A DNA stretch of 64,000 nt. It comes from Aedoeadaptatus nemausensis. Its GTDB lineage: Bacteria > Bacillota > Clostridia > Tissierellales > Peptoniphilaceae. The notes under the pieces were generated by a model. The model was not told where the DNA came from. It saw only the letters and a program-made list of their open reading frames with translations, and did not search any database. The translations under genes were made by a program, and so were the position numbers. Below are positions 1-9,135 of the stretch, piece after piece (the first letter of the stretch is position 1; every line of letters begins with the position of its first letter). The DNA is taken from assembly GCF_903819165.1 (NCBI RefSeq), contig NZ_CAIJCS010000022.1, positions 1-64,000 on the forward strand, given 5' to 3'.

Positions 1-1
1 C

Positions 2-145
2 TATGCAGACCACGTCTACCGAAGCCGGAAAGAACTGGTTCGGGCTATTAAAAACTTTATCCACTACTACAACCATGATCGAATCAAAGAAAAGTTAGGG
101 GGCTTAAGTCCGAAACAATACCGTGAACGCATGCAATCCGCATAG
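2..145 (+). CDS. IS3-family transposase OrfB, C-terminal fragment (cut by window edge)
   Basis: Reading from base 2, 47 residues run to a TAG at 143-145. They include the pattern IHYYNHDRIKEKLGGLSP, the conserved end of the IS3/IS150 rve (DDE) integrase domain, where YN..R.k.kLg.lsP follows the catalytic glutamate. The catalytic residues themselves lie upstream of the window. It should catalyse cut/copy transposition of the surrounding element. Only the C-terminus is visible, so whether the gene is intact is unknown. Confidence 0.85.
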   Translation, partial: YADHVYRSRKELVRAIKNFIHYYNHDRIKEKLGGLSPKQYRERMQSA

Positions 146-195
146 AAAATAAGCTATGAAAATAAAATCGAGTAAGCATTTGCTTACTCAATTAA

Positions 196-219
196 GTCCA
201 ACTTTATGGGGTCACTCTA
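196..219 (-). repeat. IS3-type terminal inverted repeat
   Basis: Bases 196-219 read, on the minus strand, TAGAGTGACCCC followed by ATAAAGTTGGAC, the familiar tip of IS150-like elements. It marks the boundary between the IS and downstream DNA at base 219/220. Confidence 0.65.
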
Positions 220-292
220 AACCTTCGTGGATTTTTTATTGGGGAGAAGAACGAAAAAAGAAGAGACCTGCCCGCCCGTAAGGGGAGGAGAA

Positions 293-400
293 GAAACAAT
301 TAGAGAAGTAGCTGCTAAACTGAATATTTCTCATCCAGCCGTTATTAAAAGGCGTAATAAAGTCTTAGAAAAATTAAAGGAAATGTTAAAAGACTTTTAG
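293..400 (+). pseudogene. Fragment of a sigma-70 region 4-like helix-turn-helix protein
   Basis: An open stretch of about 35 codons ending at TAG 398-400 reads TIREVAAKLNISHPAVIKR and continues to a lysine-rich end. This is the helix-turn-helix shape of sigma region 4 (..vA..L.iS..av.kr...al.kLk). Small sigma-like proteins of this kind occur on conjugative and integrative elements. No start codon or upstream domain is visible, so it is a remnant. Function is inferred from the motif only. Confidence 0.45.
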
Positions 401-726
401 ATGACAGTTACCAAAAGGGTCTAATTTTCACTGTTACTTATGCAGTGGGAATTGGACCTTTTCATTTACCAAATTTTTTTGAAAATTAGTTACCAAGAAA
501 GCTTCTACAAGAATAATCAAAAGGAAATAGACCAACATATAAGGGCAAGAACCTTAATTGAAAAAATCAGTGGAAAGAAAAATTTAAGAAAAAATGAATA
601 ATACAATATAGTGGACTATATAAAATAGAAGATGAGGTTAGAAAATACGTGGATGTATTATTGTGATTAATATCGAGAGTATAAAGGGCAAGATAAGAAG
701 TCTGGCAGAGAAGAAAAACAGTATAA
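401..726. other. AT-rich region with short broken reading frames
   Basis: Contains a 37-codon open stretch (491-601, including KEIDQHIRARTLIEKISG) that I cannot assign, plus other short frames interrupted by stops. Together with the fragments on both sides it looks like a decayed mobile-element gene cluster. No promoter or RNA gene was recognised. Confidence 0.4.
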
Positions 727-1299
727 ACATGTGGTGCTATAATAGATGTATTAGCAAATGAAAATTATACTGGAACTTACACTTTCAATATGCAAGATAA
801 GTCAGTATTAAATCCTTCTTCTTTTAAATTCAAACCAAAAGAAGAATGGGGAAGAGTTGAGAATAACCATGAGACTATTATTTCTAGAGGAGACTTTGAA
901 AAAGTTAAAAAAATTAAAGAGAAGAATCTATTTATGAAAGGTACAAATACCGATTATGAATGGAGAAAGAAATCTCCACTACAAGGTTTTGCAAAATGTC
1001 CAACTTGCAATCACATTTTAGGATGTGTTCAATCTAAACACAAAAGACCTGACGGAAGCCTCAGAGTACACACATATTTTACTTGTAGGATATGTAAGTG
1101 TAATAATGTTAAACACAAAAACTCAAGAGCAGGAAGCCTTGAAGAGCAAGTATTTGAAGCAATAAAAGAAAAAATACAAAAAGCAAAAGAAGAAAAAGAA
1201 GTACTAGACAACACTAAACTTACCAAAGAACTGATGGAGAAATATATAGACTCAGTATTCTGTGAAGGAAACGAAGTGTTGAACATAATATGGAAGTAG
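727..1299 (+). pseudogene. Large serine recombinase, 5'-truncated remnant (recombinase and zinc-ribbon domains)
   Basis: The frame is open from 727, after an in-frame TAA at 724, to TAG 1297-1299. The first methionine is at 790. Residues IIDVLANENYTGTYTFN and the following segment match the 'Recombinase' domain of large serine integrases (typically 'il.NekY.G'). They are followed by a zinc ribbon with CPTC and CRIC cysteine pairs and a coiled-coil-like lysine/glutamate-rich C-terminus. The catalytic N-terminal resolvase domain with the active serine is absent, so the protein cannot recombine DNA. The base composition is very AT-rich, like the next two genes and unlike the chromosome downstream. 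It probably brought the accessory patch in; this is inference. Confidence 0.75.
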
Positions 1300-1369
1300 C
1301 AAAGGGAGTGAGCAATCACTCTCTTTCACAACTAGCTATTGGACAAATTTTGATAAAAATGTAAAATTA

Positions 1370-1398
1370 TTGACTTTTTCAAAAACATAAGATATAAT
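1370..1398 (+). promoter_or_regulatory. Sigma-A-type promoter for the 1428-3305 cassette
   Basis: TTGACT (1370-1375) and TATAAT (1393-1398) are separated by 17 bases, a near-consensus vegetative promoter about 30 bases ahead of the GGAGG ribosome binding site at 1416-1420. The cassette therefore has its own strong promoter. Confidence 0.8.
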
Positions 1399-1427
1399 AT
1401 AGACAAATACAATTTGGAGGTTTATAA

Positions 1428-2138
1428 TTGAAAAAGTTAAAAGAAATTATAGCTAATGTCATTGTCGAAGCATTAGAACAAGATTTTTTAGATTGTAAAT
1501 ATAAATTAAACTTAGATACTCATAATTGTTTTGGTGGATTGAAATCAGATGTTATAAATACTAAGTTAAGGGAAGTACTTACTTCTGAGAATTATATAAT
1601 TCATAAATTTAAAAGATATGCATGGGAAGGAAGATTTATTTTAGATTTAGAAAGCAAATCTTTAATAAGTATTACTAGTATATCGAATTTGAATAGAATA
1701 CCAAAAGATAAAAATCGAAGAGTTCCTCATTATATGCAATCCATCTTATATTATTTAAATAGTGAAATTGATACTAATAAGCAAATATCTTTTGATTTAG
1801 GTAAAACTTTTAATCCAGATGTATACGAACAAGATTTTAAAAATATATTTTCTGGTTTAGATATAAATTTAAGTGATTTCACTTATTATGTAGTTGCATA
1901 TGATTATAAGGCAAATAAAATAAATGAAATGAATTGGTATTTATTAGGAAACGAATTTAATATAGCGAAGAAAGAGTCTATTATGAATCTGGTAAATCCT
2001 GATTTTATCAATTTAACAAGACTAGAAAATGACTTTAGTGATGAATTAACTGAAATAGCAGAAGATAAACCTAATAAAGGTATTAGACTAGGATTAAAAG
2101 AGAAAAATGTAAAAAAAACATGGCTAAGAGGAGATTAA
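1428..2138 (+). CDS. Unknown protein paired with an XRE/ImmA-IrrE regulator
   Basis: A 236-residue protein starting at TTG 1428, chosen because GGAGG at 1416-1420 sits seven bases upstream and no better start exists. I do not recognise a domain with confidence. From memory it may belong to a DUF5986-like group found in Firmicutes accessory regions. It has no signal peptide or membrane segment, is rich in Asn, Ile and Lys, and carries a basic C-terminal tail (LKEKNVKKTWLRGD). The next gene starts three bases after its stop, so the two are surely cotranscribed and probably translationally coupled. Possible roles include a toxin or effector controlled by its neighbour, or the neighbour's proteolytic target. 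Neither can be decided from sequence. Codon use is AT-rich and foreign to the window. Confidence 0.7.
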   Translation: MKKLKEIIANVIVEALEQDFLDCKYKLNLDTHNCFGGLKSDVINTKLREVLTSENYIIHKFKRYAWEGRFILDLESKSLISITSISNLNRIPKDKNRRVPHYMQSILYYLNSEIDTNKQISFDLGKTFNPDVYEQDFKNIFSGLDINLSDFTYYVVAYDYKANKINEMNWYLLGNEFNIAKKESIMNLVNPDFINLTRLENDFSDELTEIAEDKPNKGIRLGLKEKNVKKTWLRGD

Positions 2139-2141
2139 AGT

Positions 2142-3305
2142 ATGAGTTCGAAATTTAATGGGGATAGCTTAAAAACAGCTAGAATATATAGAAGTATGAC
2201 GTTAGCTGAATTAGGAAAATCTTTAGATTTGAGCAAACAAACACTATCCTTGTATGAAAATAATAAAGGGAATCCTGATTTTTCAACAGTTATTAAATTA
2301 TCGAAAACTTTACATTTTCCTATTAATTATTTTTTTCAAGAGAAAAATATCAATATCACCTCTGGTACTACTTATTTTAGATCATTGAGTAGCACAAGTA
2401 AAAAAAGTAGATCAGCAGAAATTACAAAAGTTAAATTTATAGGTGCTTTATATGAAGCACTATACAATTACATCGAATTTCCAGTTCTAAACCTACCCAA
2501 AATAAATATAAATAGCCAAAATTTATCGGATGAAGAGATTGAAAATGTTGCTATAAAACTTAGAGAGTTTTGGAATTTAGGCTATGATCCAATAAATGAT
2601 TTACAATATACATTAGAAGAGAATGGCTTAATAGTAACAGGAATGAATGTAGCAGACCAAAAAATAGATGCATATAGTCAAGTTGTAAATATTGATGGTA
2701 TAGAAAACTATATTATTGTGTTATCTGTTGGAAATAAAGGGAAAGCAAGGATAAATTTCGATTTAGCACACGAATTAGGTCACATATTATTACATCCTTG
2801 GACAGAAGATATTGAAACCCTATCTAATGATGAATTTAAAGATAGAGAGAGACAAGCAAATAAGTTTGCAAGTTCTCTTTTACTTCCAAAAGAAACATTT
2901 TCAAAGGATTGTTCAAGATATCCAACAGAATTAGAATATTATATTAGGTTGAAGAAAAAGTGGGGAGTCTCTATACAAGCTATGCTCTATAGAGCGTGTG
3001 ATTTGGATATTATATCAAATAATCAGTTTCAGTATTTAATGCGTCAAATTAGTAGTAAAGGTTGGAGAAAAAAAGAACCTGGAGATACACCTCATGTTTT
3101 AAATGAAAATATTTTTAAAATGGGCATAGAATTACTATTAGATAATAATTATACCAAACAGGATGTAACTAATATTTTTGAGGAATCATCGATAAATTTA
3201 TTCAGTGATGAAATTGAAGAATTGCTAAATTTACCAAGTAAATATTTAAATGTTGATGATAAACCTAAGAATAATATTATAGAATTAAAACTTAATAAAC
3301 ACTAA
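2142..3305 (+). CDS. XRE-family regulator with ImmA/IrrE metallopeptidase domain
   Basis: A 387-residue cytoplasmic protein. Residues about 7-60 form an XRE/Cro helix-turn-helix (SMTLAELGKSLDLSKQTLSLYE). The middle carries an ImmA/IrrE (DUF955) zinc peptidase domain with the motif DLAHELGHILLHP, where HELGH supplies the two zinc-binding histidines and the catalytic glutamate; a downstream ERQANKFASSLLLP segment is the usual third-ligand region. Such fusions repress their own operon and are cleaved or activated in response to phage or DNA-damage signals (ImmR/ImmA in ICEBs1, IrrE in Deinococcus). Here it follows the unknown gene at 1428 by three bases and ends just before a terminator. AT-rich, part of the imported patch. 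Confidence 0.88.
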   Translation: MSSKFNGDSLKTARIYRSMTLAELGKSLDLSKQTLSLYENNKGNPDFSTVIKLSKTLHFPINYFFQEKNINITSGTTYFRSLSSTSKKSRSAEITKVKFIGALYEALYNYIEFPVLNLPKININSQNLSDEEIENVAIKLREFWNLGYDPINDLQYTLEENGLIVTGMNVADQKIDAYSQVVNIDGIENYIIVLSVGNKGKARINFDLAHELGHILLHPWTEDIETLSNDEFKDRERQANKFASSLLLPKETFSKDCSRYPTELEYYIRLKKKWGVSIQAMLYRACDLDIISNNQFQYLMRQISSKGWRKKEPGDTPHVLNENIFKMGIELLLDNNYTKQDVTNIFEESSINLFSDEIEELLNLPSKYLNVDDKPKNNIIELKLNKH

Positions 3306-3321
3306 TAATTATGAATTCCGC

Positions 3322-3344
3322 GGAGCTAATAAGCTCCATTTTTT
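3322..3344 (+). terminator. Rho-independent terminator of the two-gene cassette
   Basis: Perfect six-base stem GGAGCT/AGCTCC with AATA loop, followed by a T-rich run. It lies 17 bases after the stop of the XRE/ImmA-IrrE gene. Confidence 0.75.
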
Positions 3345-3385
3345 ATCTTAATAATTGATGATTTTTTGTCATAAGCTTGACATGA

Positions 3386-4286
3386 GAGGGGACCGCCGGT
3401 TTTTTAGTTTCCGCCGCTCAGTATCTGCGCAAGGTGAAAAAAGACCTTTTCTACGATAAAGCCTTCGTTAAGTACTATCACCACTCCATGTTTCACGGCT
3501 ACGATATGGATACGACCATGCTCCGCATCGCCGCCATGAACATGATGCTTCACCACGTGGACCATCCCCAAATCAGCTACCGTGATTCTCTTTCCGAAGA
3601 AAATGACGATCGCGGTGTCTACAGTTTAATACTGGCAAACCCGCCCTTTAAAGGATCCTTGGATGCCGATTCCGTGGCCAACGATCTTTTTACATCTATT
3701 AAAACCAAAAAAACCGAGCTTCTATTTGTTCAGCTGATATTAGAAATGCTGGAAACGGGCGGGCGCGCGGCGGTTATCGTCCCCGACGGCGTCCTCTTGG
3801 GCTCGTCGAGAGCCCACAAAACCCTGCGAAAAGAACTGGTGGAAGACCACCGCTTGCAGGGGGGCATCTCCATGCCGAGCGGCGTGTTTAAACCTTATGC
3901 CGGCGTCTCTACGGGGATTCTTCTCTTTACCAAAACGGGCATCGGCGGCACGGACGACGTATGGTTTTACGATATGACCGCCGACGGCTACACCCTAAAC
4001 GATAACAGAACTCCCATCGAAGACAACGATATTCCCGACACTCTCCATTGCTTTAAAAACCTGGAGGATCAAAAAGAAAAACCTCGCACGGGGCAAATCC
4101 TTTATGGTGTCCAAGGAAGAAATCGCATCAAACGATTACGATCTTTCCATTAATAAATACAAAGAGATCGAATACGAGCCCGTGGCCTACGATCCGCCGG
4201 AAGAAATTTTGGTGAGAATCAACGATCTTGAAAAAGACATTCAGGAAGGGCTTGGAGCGCTGAAAAGCATGCTGGGTGATTTGTAA
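3386..4286 (+). pseudogene. hsdM: Type I restriction-modification DNA methyltransferase HsdM, 5'-truncated and frameshifted
   Basis: In frame from about 3386 the DNA encodes GTAGFL and then QYLRKVKKDLFYDKAF, the second half of HsdM motif I (normally DPACGTAGFL). The bases before it belong to the AT-rich patch and give a stop at 3383-3385. About the first half of HsdM is therefore missing and the SAM-binding loop is cut. The catalytic ANPPF motif (N-P-P-F) is still present. A second lesion is one extra A in the AAA run at 4095-4097: the frame ends at 4153, while the true C-terminus (SKEEIASNDYDLSINKYKE) continues in another frame to 4286. Stop and hsdS start overlap (TAATG). The protein would have methylated the recognition adenine; it cannot now. 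Confidence 0.88.
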
Positions 4287-5470
4287 TGACAAAAGTGCGC
4301 TTATCTGACATCTTTATGAACCCTATTACAGGAGAGTGGGGAGAATCCCTGAGTGACGATGAAATAGGAAGTCCAGTCATCCGAACAACTAATTTTACAA
4401 ATGAAGGCGTCATTAATTATGATGATATCGCAATGCGCAGCATAGACATGGCAGCGAAAGATAATAAACTTTTACAGCCAGGCGATATTATAATTGAGAA
4501 ATCAGGTGGTACACCCACCACCCCGGTAGGAAGAGTTGTATATTTTGATGGAGAAGAGAAGAAATATTTTGTGAATAACTTCACCTCCATCTTGAGAACA
4601 CGTGATGATTTTTGCTCGAAATATTTATTATATCTATTACTTTATTTCCACAAAGTGGGTGTAGTTCTAAAATTTCAGAATAAAACAACCGGCATTATAA
4701 ATCTCAAATTACGGGATTATCTCGAGTCAACCTTAATCAACATACCGACTCATTCTGTTCAAGAAGATGTAGCGTTTCGATTAGATCTGTTAAAAAACCT
4801 AATCGCCAAACGTCAGGAGCAGATTGAGGCTTTGGATGATTTGGTGGAGAGCGTGTTTTATGACCTTATTTTTGAAAATACCAATGAAAAAGTTAAATTA
4901 GGAAATCTACTAAGTGAATTTATTGCAGGCAAAAGTTTAGCGGGAACACGTCCGAGCGAGTATAGGGTTTTAAAGACATCATGCGTTTACAGTGGGTATT
5001 TTGATGAAGACGAGTGGAAGTTTTTACCCGAAGATTATAAACCTAAAGATGAACACATTATAAAAAATGGAGATTTACTCGTTAGCAGAATGAATACGGA
5101 AGAGTTAGTGGGGGCCTCGGCTTACGTTACGAAAGATTATGAAGATTTAACCATACCGGATAGGCTGTGGATATTACGAACTAACGAACAAGTTTCACCA
5201 ATTTTCCTATGGAAATTTTTTTAAACACAATACTACAGAAGTTTAATCAATAAAATTGCAACCGTAACAAGTGGGTCAATGAAAAATATATCGAAAAAGA
5301 ATTTTTCGGAACTTAAGATACCGTTGCCTCCCATCGTCCTTCAAAATCGTTTCGCCGACATCGTCCGTTCTATTGAAGGGAAAAAAGAGAAACTGAAAGC
5401 TTCTCTAGAGGCGTTGGAGACTTTGTTCGACGCTCTAATGCAGGAGGCTTTTTCCGGCAATTTAGTGTAA
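4286..5470 (+). pseudogene. hsdS: Type I restriction-modification specificity subunit HsdS, interrupted by an in-frame stop
   Basis: Encodes DNA target recognition for the HsdM/HsdR complex. Two target-recognition domains are visible. The first runs about residues 1-170, followed by the conserved helix NLIAKRQEQIEALDDLVES. The second runs about 200-345, ending KIPLPPIVLQNRFADIV and a closing helix (LKASLEALETLFDALMQEAF). The frame is broken only by TAA at 5222-5224, after LWKFF. The same frame continues at once with TQYYRSLINKIATVTSGSM, the expected TRD end, so one substitution (for example AAA to TAA) explains it. Combined length of about 394 residues is normal. It overlaps hsdM by one base. 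Confidence 0.87.
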
Positions 5471-5492
5471 ATTTCGCAGAAAGGAGGCGGCC

Positions 5493-8400
5493 ATGGCCGG
5501 CAATTTTGATTTTTTACTTTCTCAATCGGATTATGGCGATTTCGCTCAAGCGGCAGTGGATGCCGAGCGCTCCATGCTTATTTCCACGATTAATTGTGCG
5601 GCGGCTACGCGGCGGGCGTTGGAGCTTGCGGTGAAGTGGGTCTATAAAGTGGATCGGAATTTATCTTTGCCTTATCGGGATAATTTAAGTTCCCTGACGC
5701 GCCACGGGGATTTTTTAAATATTATCGATGAAGATTTGGAGCCTTTAATCGTCTATATTATTAAGCTGGGCAATTTGGCGACTCATACGGGCAAATCCAT
5801 CGACAAAACCAAGGCCATGGTGGCGCTAAGGAATCTTTTCGCCTTTATTCAATGGATCGATTACTGTTACGGCTATGATTACGAGGAGAGGGGCTTCGAT
5901 GAATCCCTCGTTCCCTCGCCTCACGACTTGGCCACGACGCTTTCCGGGAAGGAAGCGGAGGCTGTTAAAGCGGCGGCTCAGGTAGAGGATGTGCCTCTGG
6001 AAGAGCAACGAAACGCCACCGACGAGGGACGAGGATTTAAAGGATCGCATGACCCATCAGCGGGCGTCTTCGGATCACCACGGGTTTTCTGTGGATCAAC
6101 GTTCCGAAGCTATCACCCGCAAGGAGCTTATCGACGTAGATTTGGCTCTCGCCGGCTGGGTGATCGGGAAAAATGCCGAGGCGGAAGTGGAAGTTTCAGG
6201 CATGCCCAATAAAACGGGGAAGGGTTATGTAGATTATGTTCTGTACGGAAAAAATGGTCTGCCCCTCGCCGTGGTGGAGGCGAAGAAGTCGTCGAAGCAT
6301 CCGGGGGAAGGGCGGCATCAGGCGCGCCTTTATGCGGAGCGTTTAGAGGCTCGTTATGGCAGGCGGCCTTTTACATTCACGACCAATGGCTTTGAAATTC
6401 ATTTCACCGACGATGTTTCCGAGTGGAAGGTGTCGGGTTTTTACAGTGCCGGTGATTTAGAGCGGCTCATGAATCGGCGGGGGCTCAGTCGCCCCCTTAC
6501 CGGGGAGCAGCCCGATGAATCTATTGCCGGGCGCGCGTACCAATTAATGGCGATAAAGGCGGTGAGAGAGCGTTTCGAGGAGAGCCGCCCCAGTGCGCTG
6601 ATCGTCATGGCGACAGGCACGGGAAAGACCCGTACGGCGGCCAGTATTGTAGATATCATGATGAGGGCCAATCGCGCCACGCGGATTTTGTTTTTGGCCG
6701 ATCGTGTGGCCCTCGTTAAGCAGGCGATGCGTACGTTTAATCAAGTGCTCCCCCGATCTTTCCATCGCTTCTTTAAGTGATACGAAGAATGTGAATGAGC
6801 TGGCCACGGCACGTATGTTGTTTTCGACTTACCCCGACATGCTTAATGCTTTAGACCATATGAAGGTCGGCGAGGATGCCCGCTTTTTTACGGTAGGTTA
6901 TTTTGATTTGATTATTATCGACGAGGCGCACCGTTCGATTTACGAGCGTTACAAGACGATCTTCGATCATTTTGACGCTCGTCTCGTGGGGCTTACGGCC
7001 ACGCCTCGAGAGGATTTGGATCGCAATACTTATGAAATTTTCGGTTTGGAAGACGGCGTACCTACTTTTTATTACGAATTGGAGCAGGCGGTAAAGGAAG
7101 GTTATCTCGTAAGTTATACCACGCGGGAGGTGCGCCTCAAGTTTCCCGAAGAGGGGATTCGCTACGATCTTTTATCTCCCGAGGAGAAAGAGCGTTTTGA
7201 AAAGATATTTGCCGTGGAAGACGGTGAGGACTATGTGCCGCCTTCGGCCATTAATAACTGGTTCTTAAATGTAGATACGATCGACATTGTCTTAAATGAG
7301 CTAATGGATAGGGGGATCCGGGATGAATCCGGAAATGACGTGGGCAAGACGATTATTTTCGCTGTCAATCAGCGCCACGCCGAGCTTATTAAGGAGCGTT
7401 TTGATCATTTATACGCCTACAAGGGGCCGGATTATGCCGATGTGATCACCCATAAATCCGCTTATGCTCAGGATCTCATCGATCGTTTTTCGGTAAAACA
7501 AAAAATGCTTCGAATCGCTATTTCTGTCAATATGTTGGATATGGGGATCGACGTGCCCGAGGTGGTGAACCTGGTCTTTTTCAAAAAGGTTTTGTCGAAG
7601 ACGATGTTTTGGCAAATGGTGGGTCGCGGCACCCGTTTGTGTCCCGATCTCTTCGGGCCGGGCAAGGATAAAGAGAAGTTTTTGATTTTAGATTATGGCG
7701 GCAATATGGAACGCTTTGATGCGCCTTTGCCTCCTTCTATGGATTCGCCGCCTGCTTCTTTAACGGAGCGTTTTTACAGTGCCAAGGCGGACTTAATTTA
7801 CGGTTTGGAGCACGGGATCTTTAAGGGCGATGATGTTCGCCTACTCCGTGCGGAGCTCGTGGATGAATGGATTGGGGCGCTTTCGGATCTCAATACGCAG
7901 CTTGTGGCGGTGCGTCAATCTCTGAAGGAAGTGCTCAGGTTTAGGGAACAGGCCTCTTGGGAAAGTCTGTCGCGGCAGGATTTAAGTATTTTGCAAGGGA
8001 ATTTGGCGCCTCTTGTTCACGGTTCTTGTGAGGATATTAAAATTCAAAAGTTCGATTTGGCCATGACGATTCTCGCCGGAAAGGGCGCTCTCGGCGAGCG
8101 GGATGAGTATCAGGAAAAGCGTGTAAAGGAATGGGCTGATGAGCTTTTGGAAAAGAAAGATACGTTACCCATGGTGCGCGATCGTTTCTTTGAGCTTAAG
8201 CAGTTGTTGGAAGAGGGTTTTTGGGAAAAATCTTCGCCTACGGCTATTGACGATATGCGGAAAGCTTTAAGGGATTTAATGCCTCTTTTGCCCGACGGAG
8301 CCCGTCGCCAAAATAGGCGGGGGGATTTTGTCGACGACATTCTCGAAGCGAAAGAAGGCGGTCCCATTTACGGCACGGGTCAATTTGAATCTTATCGCGC

Positions 8401-8845
8401 CAAGGTGGAGCATCATATACGATCGCAGATCGAAGATGATTCGGTGGTCAATAAGATTTATAATAATATTCCTTTAAATGAAGATGATTTCGCCCATTTG
8501 GAAGAGATTCTCTGGCATGATTTGGGAACGAAGGAAGATTACGATAAGGCTTTCGAAAACCTTACGATTTTCAGGATGATCCGTGAGATCAACGGGCTTT
8601 CTCCGCAAGCGGTGCAAGATGCTTTTGCGGATTTTCTTCTCCATCACGATTTGAGCTTTGATCAATCTCAATTTGTACAGATGATTATGAATTATTATGA
8701 ACGAAACGGTTATTTGGAAACAGTTAAATTTAACGAGGAGCCTTTTAAGAGTTTCGGCTCCGTCGTTCGTATTTTTAATAATGATCGGGAGGCTTTGCAT
8801 TCCATCGTCGAGATTATAGACGTATTGAATGGTAAAGTGGCCTAA
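5493..8845 (+). pseudogene. hsdR: Type I restriction endonuclease subunit HsdR (EcoEI type), two frameshifts
   Basis: The reading frame is spread over three phases. First, 5493-~6000: a DUF4145-like N-terminal domain (TRRALELAVKWVYKVD; ERGFDESLVP). Second, ~6000-6754: the nuclease and first helicase segment, with VDYVLYGKNGLPLAVVEAKK (PD-ExK-type motif) and Walker A MATGTGKTRTA. Third, ~6755-8845: DEAH box IIIDEAHRSIYERY, LTATPRED, helicase motif VI VGRGTRLCPDLF, and the C-terminal EcoEI R domain. The second shift is explained by one extra C in the run 6750-6754 (VLP then DLSIASLSDTKN). The first lies between about 5985 and 6100. The protein would translocate and cleave unmodified DNA; without a working HsdM it would be harmful, so its inactivation makes sense. 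Confidence 0.88.
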
Positions 8846-8876
8846 GTCGGTGAGAGGAAAATAATACAGAAACGAA

Positions 8877-8908
8877 TCCACGAGGGGAGGCTCTCGAGGA
8901 TTTTTTAT
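8877..8908 (+). terminator. Terminator after hsdR
   Basis: Imperfect stem CCACGAG/CTCGAGG with one mismatch, followed by six T (8901-8906), about 30 bases after the hsdR stop. The trailing segment GGATTTTTTATTGGGGA also occurs at 229-246 beside the IS end. Confidence 0.6.
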
Positions 8909-9135
8909 TGGGGATTTTTATTGAATGGCTTTGAGGGGCGGTGCTCTTAACTTTTGTAGTGCGGCGTCTTCGAGTTGCTCTCTAGGAATGTATGAAATGC
9001 ATGAGAAAAAAACATGAAGTTTTTTCATACAGACTGTGTTCAATCTATACTTATGTGGTACAATAGGAACAAGTTTCGAATCTACTCTTTATTTATCCTG
9101 ATTCGAAACTACATATTTTAAGAAAGGGGTCGATA

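Larger units (their letters stand above)
1..219 (+). mobile_element. 3' end of an IS3-family insertion sequence
   Basis: The window opens inside an IS3-family element. The last 48 codons of its transposase (2-145) are followed by 50 bases of non-coding DNA and a terminal sequence ending GGGGTCACTCTA at 219, typical of IS150/IS3-type terminal inverted repeats. The other end lies outside the window, so completeness cannot be judged. Its base composition matches the mid-GC chromosome, not the AT-rich patch that follows. Confidence 0.8.

Noticed and set aside
8900-9135. A clear promoter for the surface-protein gene
   Set aside because: TACAAT at 9059 could be a -10, but the matching -35 (TGTTCA) is poor, so I did not list it as a feature.
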